This document shows, in pieces, positions 32,233 to 40,705 of a stretch of 49,915 bases of DNA (the stretch's first letter is position 1; each line of letters begins with the position of its first letter). The notes beneath the pieces were generated by a model. It worked only from the letters and a program-made list of their open reading frames with translations, did no database searches and was not told where the DNA came from. This DNA comes from an uncultured bacterium (lineage in GTDB: Bacteria; Verrucomicrobiota; Lentisphaeria; Victivallales; Victivallaceae), in the NCBI GenBank assembly GCA_900551245.1, contig URVC01000032.1, positions 1 to 49,915 on the forward strand. The letters are read 5' to 3'. A program made the translations under genes and the position numbers.

Positions 32233-33966
32233 TCAGGCGCGCCGGGGATCGAGGCGGAGGTACGAGTGCGCGGCCACCTCATGACCTTCCGCCTGCTGCG
32301 GGGTGGCGGAGTGGTTGATCAGCAGAACAGTGCCGTTGGAATACTCCACCCGCACCAGTCCGCCTCCAAGCCGTTCGTGCCGCTCGATGAATTCGAACTG
32401 CAGATCGCTCCGTTTGCTGAACTCCTCCGCGCTCCGGGCGATGGCTTCCACGCAGCGGTCGAGCTCTTCGTCTGTTCCGCAGCTGCAGTCATCCTCGCCC
32501 ATCCAGTTGTTGTTGGTCGTGGTGAATTTCGAGTAGAAGTAGTTCAGCGGGCGTCCGCCGCACTCCAGATTGCGCAGCATCTTTTCCGGGTCGGGGGAGA
32601 TCGCCTCGTTGACGGTGCCGCAGTCGCTGTTGTAGGTGAGAATGCCGTGATAGACCAGGTGCCAGAGAGGAATCGCCTCGTCGCAGAACTGCGGCAGCGG
32701 CATATCCGGTTTGAACACCGCGTAGAGAACATAATCCATGTCGCCGATGCAGAAGTCCCACGCCCCTTCCGAACTGGAGGCGCCGCAACTCTCCCGCGCG
32801 AGGCGGAGCGTGCGTCCGCGCCATTCACCCGCCTCCCGCCGGCTGAGCGGATGGGCCGGGTTGAAACAGGCATCCGGGCGCAGGATGCTCAGCACGTCGA
32901 TGTAGTGGGTGCCGTAGAGATTCCAGCGGGAAAACTCCGCAAAATCCTCCTCCGCGAACCGGTATGCCGCTTTCGGGCAGAGCCGGCGGCAGCGTCCGCC
33001 GCCCCAGCTTCCGCCATCGACTGGATTGCCGTCGGAATCCAGCAAAAGATCTTCCGGCGAGAGGCGGCTGGAGATGGAGTAGGAATCTATGTTGTTGGAG
33101 TGAAGCGAAATGAGGTATCCGTATTGCCGGGCAAGTTCAATCACTTTGTGCAGTCCGGCCTCACCGCCCAGCCGGGGTTCGACCGGCGCCCAGTCGGGCC
33201 AGCGGCCGTCGTGGCCGGAACAGTTCCAGCCGACCAGGTTGAATTCGGCGTGACGGATGCCCCGGCGGTGAAAGCGTTCGATGATCTCGCACACCCGGTC
33301 GAAGGTAATGGCGACGTGAAGGGGCGGTTCGTTTTCCAGAGTCTGTTCCGGTACGGGGGAGGGGACCGGTTTCCACGCCAGCCGCAGCCGGACCATCGGG
33401 CCGAGCGCCGCCTCTCCCGCGGCCGGATAGCGGACGGCCCGTTCCCGCAGCGGCAGGCAGGCACCGCGTTCGAGCTGGTAGCGCCGGTAGGCGCGGGCGG
33501 CGGCGGAGTAGGTCGGTTCATCCAGCGGAAGAAGTTTTAGTTCAATGGCTTCATCCGGTTCGCCTTCCCATTGGAAACGGGGCGTCAGGTGGTAGGTGCC
33601 GTTGTGCAAACGGACGATGAGTTCATACTCCAGCGACATGCCGGAGACCACGGCGAGCACACCTTTGCCGTCGCGGATTACTGCGAAGAACGGCATCGAA
33701 TTGAAGCCAAAGTGCGTTTCCCCATCCGGGCGGTGTTGAAAGCGGATTACGCCGCCTGGGCCGACGTTGTCGCACGCATTCTGCTGGATGTTCGGGACAA
33801 GGAAACAGCCGTCACTGCCTGCCGGGGCGGTGAACTCATCCAGTTCGATCTCGAGTGCGCAGGCTCCGGCGGGAATCTCCTCTTTCGGAATCTGGATCGT
33901 GTGATTCTGACAATGCGGCCGGGCCGGTTCCCGTCTGCCGTCTGCCCACTGGAAAAATGCGTTCAT
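32233..33966 (-). CDS. Putative glycoside hydrolase (TIM-barrel, DUF5696-like)
   Basis: The 577-residue protein has an N-terminal beta-sandwich-like part (about 1-180) and a barrel-like part. The latter shows IIERFHRRGIRHAEFNLVGW, ELARQYGYLISLHSNN, LYGTHYIDVLS and YNSDCGTVNEA, with several buried Asp/Glu residues that could be catalytic. This layout resembles the DUF5696/GH101-related group, but I cannot name the linkage cleaved. There is no signal peptide. It lies upstream of araB and araD on the same strand with its own strong promoter; an arabinose- or galactose-containing substrate is an inference from position. It diverges from rex. Confidence 0.6.
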   Translation of the reverse strand: MNAFFQWADGRREPARPHCQNHTIQIPKEEIPAGACALEIELDEFTAPAGSDGCFLVPNIQQNACDNVGPGGVIRFQHRPDGETHFGFNSMPFFAVIRDGKGVLAVVSGMSLEYELIVRLHNGTYHLTPRFQWEGEPDEAIELKLLPLDEPTYSAAARAYRRYQLERGACLPLRERAVRYPAAGEAALGPMVRLRLAWKPVPSPVPEQTLENEPPLHVAITFDRVCEIIERFHRRGIRHAEFNLVGWNCSGHDGRWPDWAPVEPRLGGEAGLHKVIELARQYGYLISLHSNNIDSYSISSRLSPEDLLLDSDGNPVDGGSWGGGRCRRLCPKAAYRFAEEDFAEFSRWNLYGTHYIDVLSILRPDACFNPAHPLSRREAGEWRGRTLRLARESCGASSSEGAWDFCIGDMDYVLYAVFKPDMPLPQFCDEAIPLWHLVYHGILTYNSDCGTVNEAISPDPEKMLRNLECGGRPLNYFYSKFTTTNNNWMGEDDCSCGTDEELDRCVEAIARSAEEFSKRSDLQFEFIERHERLGGGLVRVEYSNGTVLLINHSATPQQAEGHEVAAHSYLRLDPRRA

Positions 33967-34004
33967 CTGGTCTGCTCCCTGTTGTGGTTTTCTGTTTTTT
34001 TTCT

Positions 34005-34033
34005 ATTGTAGGTCGGTTGGATTCATTTTGCAA
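34005..34033 (-). promoter_or_regulatory. Promoter of the putative glycosidase gene
   Basis: On the minus strand: -35 TTGCAA (34033-34028), 17-base spacer, -10 TACAAT (34010-34005). This is one of the strongest matches in the window. Confidence 0.7.
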
Positions 34034-34139
34034 TGACGGATGCGGCGATTTCTCTTGTTGTGTACAAAAAGTGAATGTTTTGTTCATCGCAATGGAACGA
34101 TGCAGAATGAAATTTTCCGGAAATATTTTAAAAATGCGC

Positions 34140-34168
34140 TTGCAATTTTTCGGTCGCCGCGATAGTGT
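34140..34168 (+). promoter_or_regulatory. Promoter of the rex-hydS operon
   Basis: -35 TTGCAA, 17-base spacer, -10 TAGTGT; leader about 17 bases containing GGGAGG before the ATG at 34192. Confidence 0.55.
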
Positions 34169-34191
34169 TTTCTCGACAGCAGGGAGGATGC

Positions 34192-34866
34192 ATGCCGACG
34201 AAAAAGACCTACAGCATTCCGGCGTTGAAACGGCTGCCGGCGTATCTGCGGGAGCTCCGCCAGCTTCGGGAGGAGGGGCGGGAACGGGTTTCCAGCCCGG
34301 TGCTGGCCCGTGCCCTGCACATCGACACCATCTCCGCGCGCAAAGATCTGGAAATGGTCGGCGTGGTCGGTTCGCCGGGGGTAGGATACCGGGTCCGGGA
34401 ATTGATCGACGGCATCGAAACGTTCCTCGGCTGGAAGAATACGTCGGAAGCTTTCCTGATCGGCGCTTCCGGATTCGGCGCCGGACTGCTCGAATATGAG
34501 GGATTTGCCGCGTACGGGCTGAAGATCATCGCCGCTTTTGACCGCAGGGCCACGGGGGGCGGGGCGATTCACGACGTCCCGCTTTTCGGATTTTCGGAAC
34601 TCCGTCATCTTGCCGCCCGGCTCCGCATCCGGCTGGCGATTCTCTGCGTGCCCGACGACGAGGCGCAGGAGACCGCCGAATTTCTGGTGGAGTGCGGCAT
34701 CCTGGCCATCTGGAACTTCACTGCGCACACGCTGAAACTGCCGGAGAAGATCATCTGCCAAAGGGTGAATCTCGGCGGCGACCTCGCCATTCTTTCCGTC
34801 AAACTGGGGGAACGGCTGAACGAGCTGGAGGAAAACGGCGTCGACCTTGAGGAGGAAAAACTGTGA
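34192..34866 (+). CDS. rex: Redox-sensing transcriptional repressor Rex
   Basis: The 224-residue Rex homologue has an N-terminal winged helix (about 5-75, with IPALKRLPAYLRELRQL and IDTISARKDLEMVG) and a Rossmann NAD(H) domain starting AFLIGASGFGAGLLEYEGF. The domain-swapped C-terminal helix ends the protein. Rex leaves DNA when NADH/NAD+ is high, turning on fermentative and hydrogen-evolving genes. The dinucleotide loop reads GASGFG rather than the common GxGxLG, a modest divergence. It is first in the operon; its stop overlaps the GTG start of the next gene. No convincing consensus Rex site is visible upstream. Confidence 0.88.
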   Translation: MPTKKTYSIPALKRLPAYLRELRQLREEGRERVSSPVLARALHIDTISARKDLEMVGVVGSPGVGYRVRELIDGIETFLGWKNTSEAFLIGASGFGAGLLEYEGFAAYGLKIIAAFDRRATGGGAIHDVPLFGFSELRHLAARLRIRLAILCVPDDEAQETAEFLVECGILAIWNFTAHTLKLPEKIICQRVNLGGDLAILSVKLGERLNELEENGVDLEEEKL

Positions 34867-35099
34867 AACACTCCATCGTCATCTGCATGGGCAGCTCCTG
34901 TTTCGCCCGGGGCAACAAGCGGAATCTGAAAATCATCGAAGAATATCTCCAGAAGCATGCGATCGACTGCGCCCTCTCCGGGCGAGGCTGCATCGGCAAG
35001 TGCAAAACCGGCCCGAATCTCTCCATCGACGGCGAGAATTTCGAGCGGGTGGATTCCGAGTCGCTGATCGATCTCCTGGATGCCAAACTGAGGAGCTGA
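34863..35099 (+). CDS. [2Fe-2S] thioredoxin-like ferredoxin
   Basis: The 78-residue electron carrier has Cys pairs CMGSSC (C-x4-C, near residue 8) and CIGKC (C-x3-C, near residue 43), the ligand pattern of thioredoxin-like [2Fe-2S] ferredoxins and of the NuoE/HydC C-terminus. It starts with GTG overlapping the rex stop and ends 7 bases before hydS. A small gene of this kind also precedes the sensory hydrogenase in Thermotoga-type operons, so it probably carries electrons to or from HydS. Confidence 0.85.
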   Translation: MKHSIVICMGSSCFARGNKRNLKIIEEYLQKHAIDCALSGRGCIGKCKTGPNLSIDGENFERVDSESLIDLLDAKLRS

Positions 35100-35106
35100 A
35101 TCTGCC

Positions 35107-36852
35107 ATGAATCACTCGTATCCGGTCTATACCATCGAGGCGGAGTGTCAGGACTGCTACAAATGTGTCCGCCATTGCCCGGTCAAGGCGATCCGGGTGC
35201 GCGACGGCCATGCCGCGGTCATCCCGGAACTCTGCGTCGCCTGCGGAAAATGCGTCGAGGTGTGCCCGGTCAAGGCCAAGCAGGTGCGCAACGATACCGG
35301 CCGCGCCCGTCTGCTGCTGCAGGATTCCAGCCCGGTCTACGCCTCCCTCGCGCCGTCGTGGGTCAGTGAATTCCGCGATCTGGAACCGGGCAAGCTGATC
35401 CGGGCGCTGAAACTGCTCGGATTCGCCGGTGTCAGCGAAACCGCGCTCGGCGCCCAGCTCGTCTCCGCACGGATGGCGGAGGCGCTCGATGCCGGAACCG
35501 GCGGACTGCTGCTCTCGTCGGCCTGTCCGACGGCGGTGGATTTCGTCCGTCGCTACCTCGCGCACCTCGCTCCCGCCATCACGCCGGTCGGTTCGCCGCT
35601 GATGGCGCACTGCCGGCTGTTGCGCGACACCTTCGGAGACAGAATCCGGGTGGTTTTCATCGGTCCCTGCATCGGCAAGAAGAACGAGGCGGACCGCCAC
35701 CCGGAACTGCTCAATCTTGCGCTCACCTATCCGGAACTGCGCCAGATGTTGCGCGAGGCGGCGATTGTGCCGGAACGGCTGACGCCCGAGGCGGACGACC
35801 GTTTCCTGCCGGAGGCGGCGGAGGAGGGCGCGCGCTATCCGATCGAAGGGGGGATGAACGATACCATCCGCTTTCAGAGCGGGAACCAGCGCGTGCATTA
35901 CGCCACGCTGACCGGATTGGACAATTTGAAACTCGCTTTTTCCGGCATGGAGACGATGCCGGCGAACGAGGCGGTTTTCGTCGAAATGCTCGCCTGTCCC
36001 GGCGGATGCGTCCACGGGCCCTGTTCCGAACACGATTCCCCCGGACTGCTCGAGCGGTTGCGGGTGCTGCGTCACGCCCGGATGCCGGAATCACCGCGCG
36101 AGCGCCGCACGCCGGGGAGCATCGCCGCCGCATTTCCCGCCGCCGCCGCTCCGCCGCCGGAGCCGGGCGATCTGATCGCGGCGCTCCGCAGCATCGGCAA
36201 AACCACCCCCGAGGATGAACTCAACTGCGACGGTTGCGGTTACGACACCTGCCGGAATTTCGCGCAGGCGATGATTGCCGGCAGGGCCGAGCCGTCGATG
36301 TGCGTCTCCTACCTCCGGAAACAGGCGCAGAAGAAGGCCAATGCGATTTTGCGCAGCATCTCTTCCGGGGTGGTGATCGCCGACCGCGACCTCTCGATCA
36401 TCGAGTGCAACCGCAACTTCGCCAAACTCTTCGGCGACGAGACGGTCGAGATGTTCGACGCCTGCCCGGGGCTGGCCGGAGCGGATCTCCGGCGGATTGT
36501 GCCCTCCTTCATCGGGCTGTTTGAATCGGCGCTCCAGAGCGGGCGCGACGTACGCCGGGATTCCCTCAAGGTCGGCAAACGTCTGTTCAATCTCAACCTC
36601 TTCAGCATCGAGCCGGGGGAGGTGATCGGCGCGGTGATCTTCGACGTCACCAACACCGAACTGCGGCGCGAACAGATCGCCGCCCGCGCCCGCAAAGTGA
36701 TCGACCGCAACATCGCCACGGTGCAGGAGATCGCCTGCCGTCTCGGCGAACAGATGGCCGACACCGAGCTTCTGCTGCGTTCCATCGCCGACGACTACGC
36801 CGACGACACCGATCTCATTGAGGCGGAACCCCCGGAGAACAGCGAGCCATGA
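35107..36852 (+). CDS. Putative sensory [FeFe]-hydrogenase with PAS domain (group C, HydS-like)
   Basis: Domains in order (581 residues): two [4Fe-4S] ferredoxin motifs (Cys14-24 and Cys43-53); an H-cluster domain (about 75-325) with cluster cysteines Cys140 (SSACP), Cys188 (GPCIGKK), Cys297 and Cys301 (ACPGGC); a further Fe-S motif CDGCGYDTC with Cys399 (374-399); and a PAS domain (about 412-520) with a helical tail. The residue before Cys140 is Ala139, where catalytic enzymes have the proton-transfer cysteine (TSCCP). The same change is known in the Thermotoga sensory hydrogenase. The expected role is H2 sensing, passing a signal through PAS. It is coupled to the phosphatase gene by ATGA. 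Confidence 0.88.
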   Translation: MNHSYPVYTIEAECQDCYKCVRHCPVKAIRVRDGHAAVIPELCVACGKCVEVCPVKAKQVRNDTGRARLLLQDSSPVYASLAPSWVSEFRDLEPGKLIRALKLLGFAGVSETALGAQLVSARMAEALDAGTGGLLLSSACPTAVDFVRRYLAHLAPAITPVGSPLMAHCRLLRDTFGDRIRVVFIGPCIGKKNEADRHPELLNLALTYPELRQMLREAAIVPERLTPEADDRFLPEAAEEGARYPIEGGMNDTIRFQSGNQRVHYATLTGLDNLKLAFSGMETMPANEAVFVEMLACPGGCVHGPCSEHDSPGLLERLRVLRHARMPESPRERRTPGSIAAAFPAAAAPPPEPGDLIAALRSIGKTTPEDELNCDGCGYDTCRNFAQAMIAGRAEPSMCVSYLRKQAQKKANAILRSISSGVVIADRDLSIIECNRNFAKLFGDETVEMFDACPGLAGADLRRIVPSFIGLFESALQSGRDVRRDSLKVGKRLFNLNLFSIEPGEVIGAVIFDVTNTELRREQIAARARKVIDRNIATVQEIACRLGEQMADTELLLRSIADDYADDTDLIEAEPPENSEP

Positions 36853-38027
36853 CGTCAAAAAAAGCTGACCTTTTCATCGACACCGGGTATTCGCAGTGCT
36901 GTCATTTCGCCGAAAAGGCCTGCGGTGACGCGGTCGCCTTCAAACGGATTCCGGCGGAGGAGCGGCTGCTCGCGGTTCTCGCCGACGGGCTCGGCCACGG
37001 GCTCAAGGCGAACATCCTCGCCTTGATGACCACGACGATGGCGTTGCGGTTCAGCGCGGAGGATCGCGAAATCGTCCACTCCGCCGAGATCATCATGGAT
37101 GCTCTGCCGGTCTGTCAGGTCCGGCAGATCAGCTATGCGACCTTCACCATCGTCGACACCCGGCTCGGAGGGCTCACCCGGGTGGTGGAGATGGGCAATC
37201 CGGAGTTTCTGCTCTTCCGCGGCGGCGACTCCTGTCCGATTGAGGGCAGGGAGTTCTCCTCGCCCCGCTACCGCGACCGTACCATGACCGCCTACACGTT
37301 CGACGCGCGTCCGGGGGACCGGCTGCTTTTCTTCTCCGACGGGGTCACGCAGGCCGGGCTGGGGTCGCCCCGTTTTCCGCTCGGCTGGCGGAATTCCGGG
37401 GTGCGCGACTATGTCGCCTCGGTCATCGCCGGTCAGCCGGACATCTCCGCGCAGGAACTTTCGGAACGGATTCTGCGCGAAGCGGTCGCCCATGAACCGG
37501 AACTGCGTCCGGCCGACGATATCACCGCCGCCTGTCTCTATTTCCGGGAGCCGCGCCGGATGCTGCTCTTCACCGGACCGCCTTTCGATCAGAGCCGCGA
37601 CGCCGAGTGCGCCCGGATTTTCCGCGACTTCCGGGGAACCCGGGTGATCTCCGGCGGGACGTCCGCCGAAATCATCTCGCGCGAACTTCACCGCCCGCTC
37701 ACGATCGACCTCGCCGCCGCCGGAGATCTGCCGCCGCCGTCTCACATGGAGGGGGCCGACCTGGTCACGGAAGGAATCTTTACGCTGAGCCGCGCGGCCC
37801 GTTATCTGGAGACCGGTGACCAGACCCGGCTGGATCCTGCCGGAGAGCTGGCCGAGTTGATGCGCCGCCACGACGTGATCGACTTTCTGGTCGGCACCCG
37901 GATCAACGAGGCCCATCAGGATCCCAATTTGCCGGTCGATCTGGAGTTGAGGCGCAACATCGTCAAACGGCTGGGCGATGTTCTTCGCAACCGCTATATG
38001 AAAGAGGTCAACGTCCATTTCGTCTGA
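36849..38027 (+). CDS. SpoIIE/PP2C-type serine phosphatase, hydrogenase-associated
   Basis: Residues about 1-235 form a PPM phosphatase domain with metal-binding aspartates in LLAVLADGLGHG (Asp46), FFSDGVTQAG and PADDITAA. The remaining ~155 residues are an extra domain, beginning RMLLFTGPPFDQSRD and containing VISGGTSAEIISREL, which I do not recognise. The gene overlaps hydS by 4 bases. A PP2C gene next to a group C hydrogenase is a known association; the likely role is to dephosphorylate a regulator when HydS signals (inference). The cognate kinase or substrate is not in the window. Confidence 0.85.
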   Translation: MTSKKADLFIDTGYSQCCHFAEKACGDAVAFKRIPAEERLLAVLADGLGHGLKANILALMTTTMALRFSAEDREIVHSAEIIMDALPVCQVRQISYATFTIVDTRLGGLTRVVEMGNPEFLLFRGGDSCPIEGREFSSPRYRDRTMTAYTFDARPGDRLLFFSDGVTQAGLGSPRFPLGWRNSGVRDYVASVIAGQPDISAQELSERILREAVAHEPELRPADDITAACLYFREPRRMLLFTGPPFDQSRDAECARIFRDFRGTRVISGGTSAEIISRELHRPLTIDLAAAGDLPPPSHMEGADLVTEGIFTLSRAARYLETGDQTRLDPAGELAELMRRHDVIDFLVGTRINEAHQDPNLPVDLELRRNIVKRLGDVLRNRYMKEVNVHFV

Positions 38028-38125
38028 CCGGAATTCCCGGTGCGCGAAACGTCGCCGGCGCCTCCCTTTCGCCAGCTCCCGGCCGCCACGACACAACCTG
38101 AGCGCCAAGAAAATCCCCTCGTTCG

Positions 38126-38201
38126 ATCGATAACTTTTTATCGATTGAGCTTGAGCAGGTTATGACGTAAAGAAAAAATTAAAAAATATTTTTTTATCGA
38201 T
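38126..38201. promoter_or_regulatory. ATCGAT boxes upstream of hydCBA
   Basis: ATCGAT occurs three times (38126-38131, 38140-38145, 38196-38201). The last two share the wider form TTTTTATCGATT; the third ends directly at the -35 of the hydC promoter. Candidate operator set for an unidentified regulator. Confidence 0.45.
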
Positions 38202-38230
38202 TTGATTTTTTCTCCGGGCGGGCCTATTCT
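38202..38230 (+). promoter_or_regulatory. Promoter of hydCBA
   Basis: -35 TTGATT (38202-38207), 17-base spacer, -10 TATTCT (38225-38230), about 36 bases before the hydC ATG. It separates the structural hydrogenase genes from the sensor operon upstream. Confidence 0.65.
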
Positions 38231-38265
38231 TAGTGATAAGCCAACCTCAACCAGGGAGAAAAAAC

Positions 38266-38796
38266 ATGAGTTGTAAGTGCCATGAAGGCTCCGGAACCGG
38301 CGTCCGTTCACCGGAAGATGCGGAGAAATTTGATGAACTGGATCGCTACATCACATCCCTTCTTGACAACCAGACACCGGAACGGCGCCGGGGATCTCTG
38401 ATTCAGGTCCTTCACCGGGCACAGCATCTTTTCGGCTATCTCTCCGAAGAGGTCCAGAAATTCGTCTCATCACGCCTCCAGCTGCCCCGGGCTGAGATCT
38501 ACGGGGTGATCAGTTTTTACAGCTATTTCACCGACCAGCCGGTCGGCCGCTATAAGATCAATGTCTGCACCGGAACCGCCTGCTTTGTCAAAGGGGCGCC
38601 AAAGGTGCTCGATGAATTCAAACGGCGCCTCAACATTTCCGAAGGGCAGAGCACCGCGGATGGAAAGTTCTTTCTCGGTGCGCTCCGCTGCGTCGGCGCG
38701 TGCAGTCTTGCCCCTGTCGTCATGGTCAATGACAAGGTCTACGGAAACGTCACCGCCGAAAAGGTCGCCGGCATCCTCGCCGACTGCGCTGACTGA
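38266..38796 (+). CDS. hydC: Bifurcating hydrogenase, NuoE-like [2Fe-2S] subunit
   Basis: This 176-residue subunit of a HydABC-type NADH/ferredoxin-dependent [FeFe]-hydrogenase has a helical N-terminus (VLHRAQHLFGYLSEEVQKFV, then the IYGVISFYSYF family motif). The thioredoxin-like cluster domain carries CTGTAC and CVGAC ligand pairs. AGGGAG lies 7 bases before the ATG at 38266. It is first of hydC-hydB-hydA; spacing to hydB is 35 bases. Confidence 0.92.
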   Translation: MSCKCHEGSGTGVRSPEDAEKFDELDRYITSLLDNQTPERRRGSLIQVLHRAQHLFGYLSEEVQKFVSSRLQLPRAEIYGVISFYSYFTDQPVGRYKINVCTGTACFVKGAPKVLDEFKRRLNISEGQSTADGKFFLGALRCVGACSLAPVVMVNDKVYGNVTAEKVAGILADCAD

Positions 38797-38831
38797 AACG
38801 TTACAATTTCGAATCAATTGAGGTACTGCCG

Positions 38832-40676
38832 ATGAAAATCGATACTCCCGCCGCTCTGGAGCGGATTGCCGAAGAACTTGACAACCGGCCGCAACCGCCG
38901 GTCAAACTGCTCGTTTCGATGGGAACCTGCGGCATCGCCGCCGGAACCACTCCCGTCTTGAAAGCCATCTATCAGGAGATTGCCGAACGCCGGCTGGAAA
39001 ACGCCATCGAGGTGAGCGAAGTCGGCTGTATGGGGCTCTGCTATGCGGAACCGGTCGTGATGTTCGTCGAACGCTCCACCGGCCGCAGAGTGATCTACGG
39101 CGAGGTTACGCCGCAGCAGGTGCCCGCCATCCTCGCCGCCGGAATCGACGGCGTCGCTCCCGGCACCCGCACACTCGAACGCAACTGGTACTATCCGGAG
39201 TTTGAAGAGCCCGCCCCCGGCGAACTGCAGGCGCGCATCGTCCTGCGCAACACCGGCCGGCTCAATCCGGAAAAGATCGATGAATACATCGCTGCCGGCG
39301 GTTACCGGGCGCTTGCGAAAGCTCTGACCACGATGACTTCGCAGGAGGTGATCGATCTCATCAGCGCCTCCGGGTTGCGCGGCCGCGGAGGCGGCGGATT
39401 CCCCACCGGCCGCAAGTGGCAGTTCGCCGCCGATCAGAAGTCGGAGGAGAAGTTCATCATCTGCAACGCCGATGAAGGGGACCCCGGCGCCTTCATGGAC
39501 CGCGCGGTTCTGGAGGGCGACCCCCACACCGTCCTGGAGGCGATGGCCATCGGCGGCTATGCGATCGGCGCACACACCGGCGTCATCTACATCCGCGCGG
39601 AGTATCCGCTGGCGGTCAAACGGCTCGATATCGCCATTTCGCAGGCGAAGGAGCGCGGCCTGCTCGGGAAGAACATCTTCGGCAGCGGTTTCGACTTCAA
39701 CATCGAAATCAAATTCGGCGCCGGCGCCTTCGTCTGCGGCGAAGAGACCGCGCTAATTCATTCGATCGAGGGCAAGCGCGGCGAACCGACGGTGAAGCCG
39801 CCGTTCCCCGCCGTCGAAGGGCTGTGGAAGAAGCCGAGCGTGGTCAACAACGTCGAAACTTACGCCTGTATTGGTGCGATTGTCCGCAAGGGAGCGGAGT
39901 GGTTCCGGTCGATCGGTACGGCGGGTTCCCCGGGGACCAAAGTTTTTGCGCTGGCCGGCAAGATCTCCAAGGTGGGGCTCGCCGAAGTGCCGATGGGAAC
40001 CACCCTCCGGCAGATCATCTACGAAATCGGCGACGGCATCAAAAACGGCCGCAAGTTCAAGGCTGTCCAGACCGGCGGCCCCTCCGGCGGCTGCATCACC
40101 GCGGCGAACCTCGATCTGCCGATCGACTATGAGGCGCTCAAGAAGATCGGTTCGATGATGGGGTCCGGCGGCATGATCGTCATGGACGAGGATGACTGCA
40201 TGGTCAACATCGCCAAATTCTTCCTGGAGTTCACCCTCGACGAATCCTGCGGCAAGTGCACCCCCTGCCGGATCGGCAACCGCCGTATGTACGAGATGCT
40301 CGATGAGATCACCTCCGGGCGCGGCACGGTGGAGACCATCGAGAAGCTCAAAATGCTCTCCGCCACCATCAAGGACACCGCGCTTTGCGGACTCGGCCAG
40401 ACCGCGCCGAATCCGGTGCTTTCGACGCTGGCGAATTTCGAGGAGGAATACCTCGCACATGTCCGTGAATCCCGCTGCCCGGCGGGCGTCTGCGCCAAGC
40501 TGATCCATTTCGAAATCTCCGACAAGTGCGTCGGCTGCGGCCTCTGTCTCCACCACTGCCCGGTCAACTGCATCACCGGCGAGCGCCGTGCCCGCCACGT
40601 GATCGATCAGAGCCGGTGCATCAAGTGCGGCGTCTGCTTCCAGACCTGCCGGTTCCACGCGGTGGAGAAGCACTGA
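38832..40676 (+). CDS. hydB: Bifurcating hydrogenase, NuoF-like flavin subunit
   Basis: The 614-residue subunit holds, in order, a thioredoxin-like [2Fe-2S] domain (Cys33, Cys66 and Cys70 visible), an FMN/NAD(H) domain (SGLRGRGGGGFPTGRKW and NADEGDPGAFMDR, residues about 178-225), a [4Fe-4S] site (ESCGKCTPCRIG), and two C-terminal ferredoxin motifs (CVGCGLCLHHCP and CIKCGVCFQTC). This extended architecture, as against plain NuoF, is that of HydB in trimeric bifurcating hydrogenases, where its flavin is the proposed splitting site. Cytoplasmic. Confidence 0.95.
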   Translation: MKIDTPAALERIAEELDNRPQPPVKLLVSMGTCGIAAGTTPVLKAIYQEIAERRLENAIEVSEVGCMGLCYAEPVVMFVERSTGRRVIYGEVTPQQVPAILAAGIDGVAPGTRTLERNWYYPEFEEPAPGELQARIVLRNTGRLNPEKIDEYIAAGGYRALAKALTTMTSQEVIDLISASGLRGRGGGGFPTGRKWQFAADQKSEEKFIICNADEGDPGAFMDRAVLEGDPHTVLEAMAIGGYAIGAHTGVIYIRAEYPLAVKRLDIAISQAKERGLLGKNIFGSGFDFNIEIKFGAGAFVCGEETALIHSIEGKRGEPTVKPPFPAVEGLWKKPSVVNNVETYACIGAIVRKGAEWFRSIGTAGSPGTKVFALAGKISKVGLAEVPMGTTLRQIIYEIGDGIKNGRKFKAVQTGGPSGGCITAANLDLPIDYEALKKIGSMMGSGGMIVMDEDDCMVNIAKFFLEFTLDESCGKCTPCRIGNRRMYEMLDEITSGRGTVETIEKLKMLSATIKDTALCGLGQTAPNPVLSTLANFEEEYLAHVRESRCPAGVCAKLIHFEISDKCVGCGLCLHHCPVNCITGERRARHVIDQSRCIKCGVCFQTCRFHAVEKH

Positions 40677-40705
40677 AAGTTATTTGAGAACAGGAGATTT
40701 ACCAT

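Noticed and set aside
34058..34086. Possible Rex operator upstream of rex (TTGTGTACAA and TGAA-N7-TTCA)
   Set aside because: Neither fits the known TTGTGA-N6-TCACAA-type Rex site in arm sequence and spacing; too weak to call.
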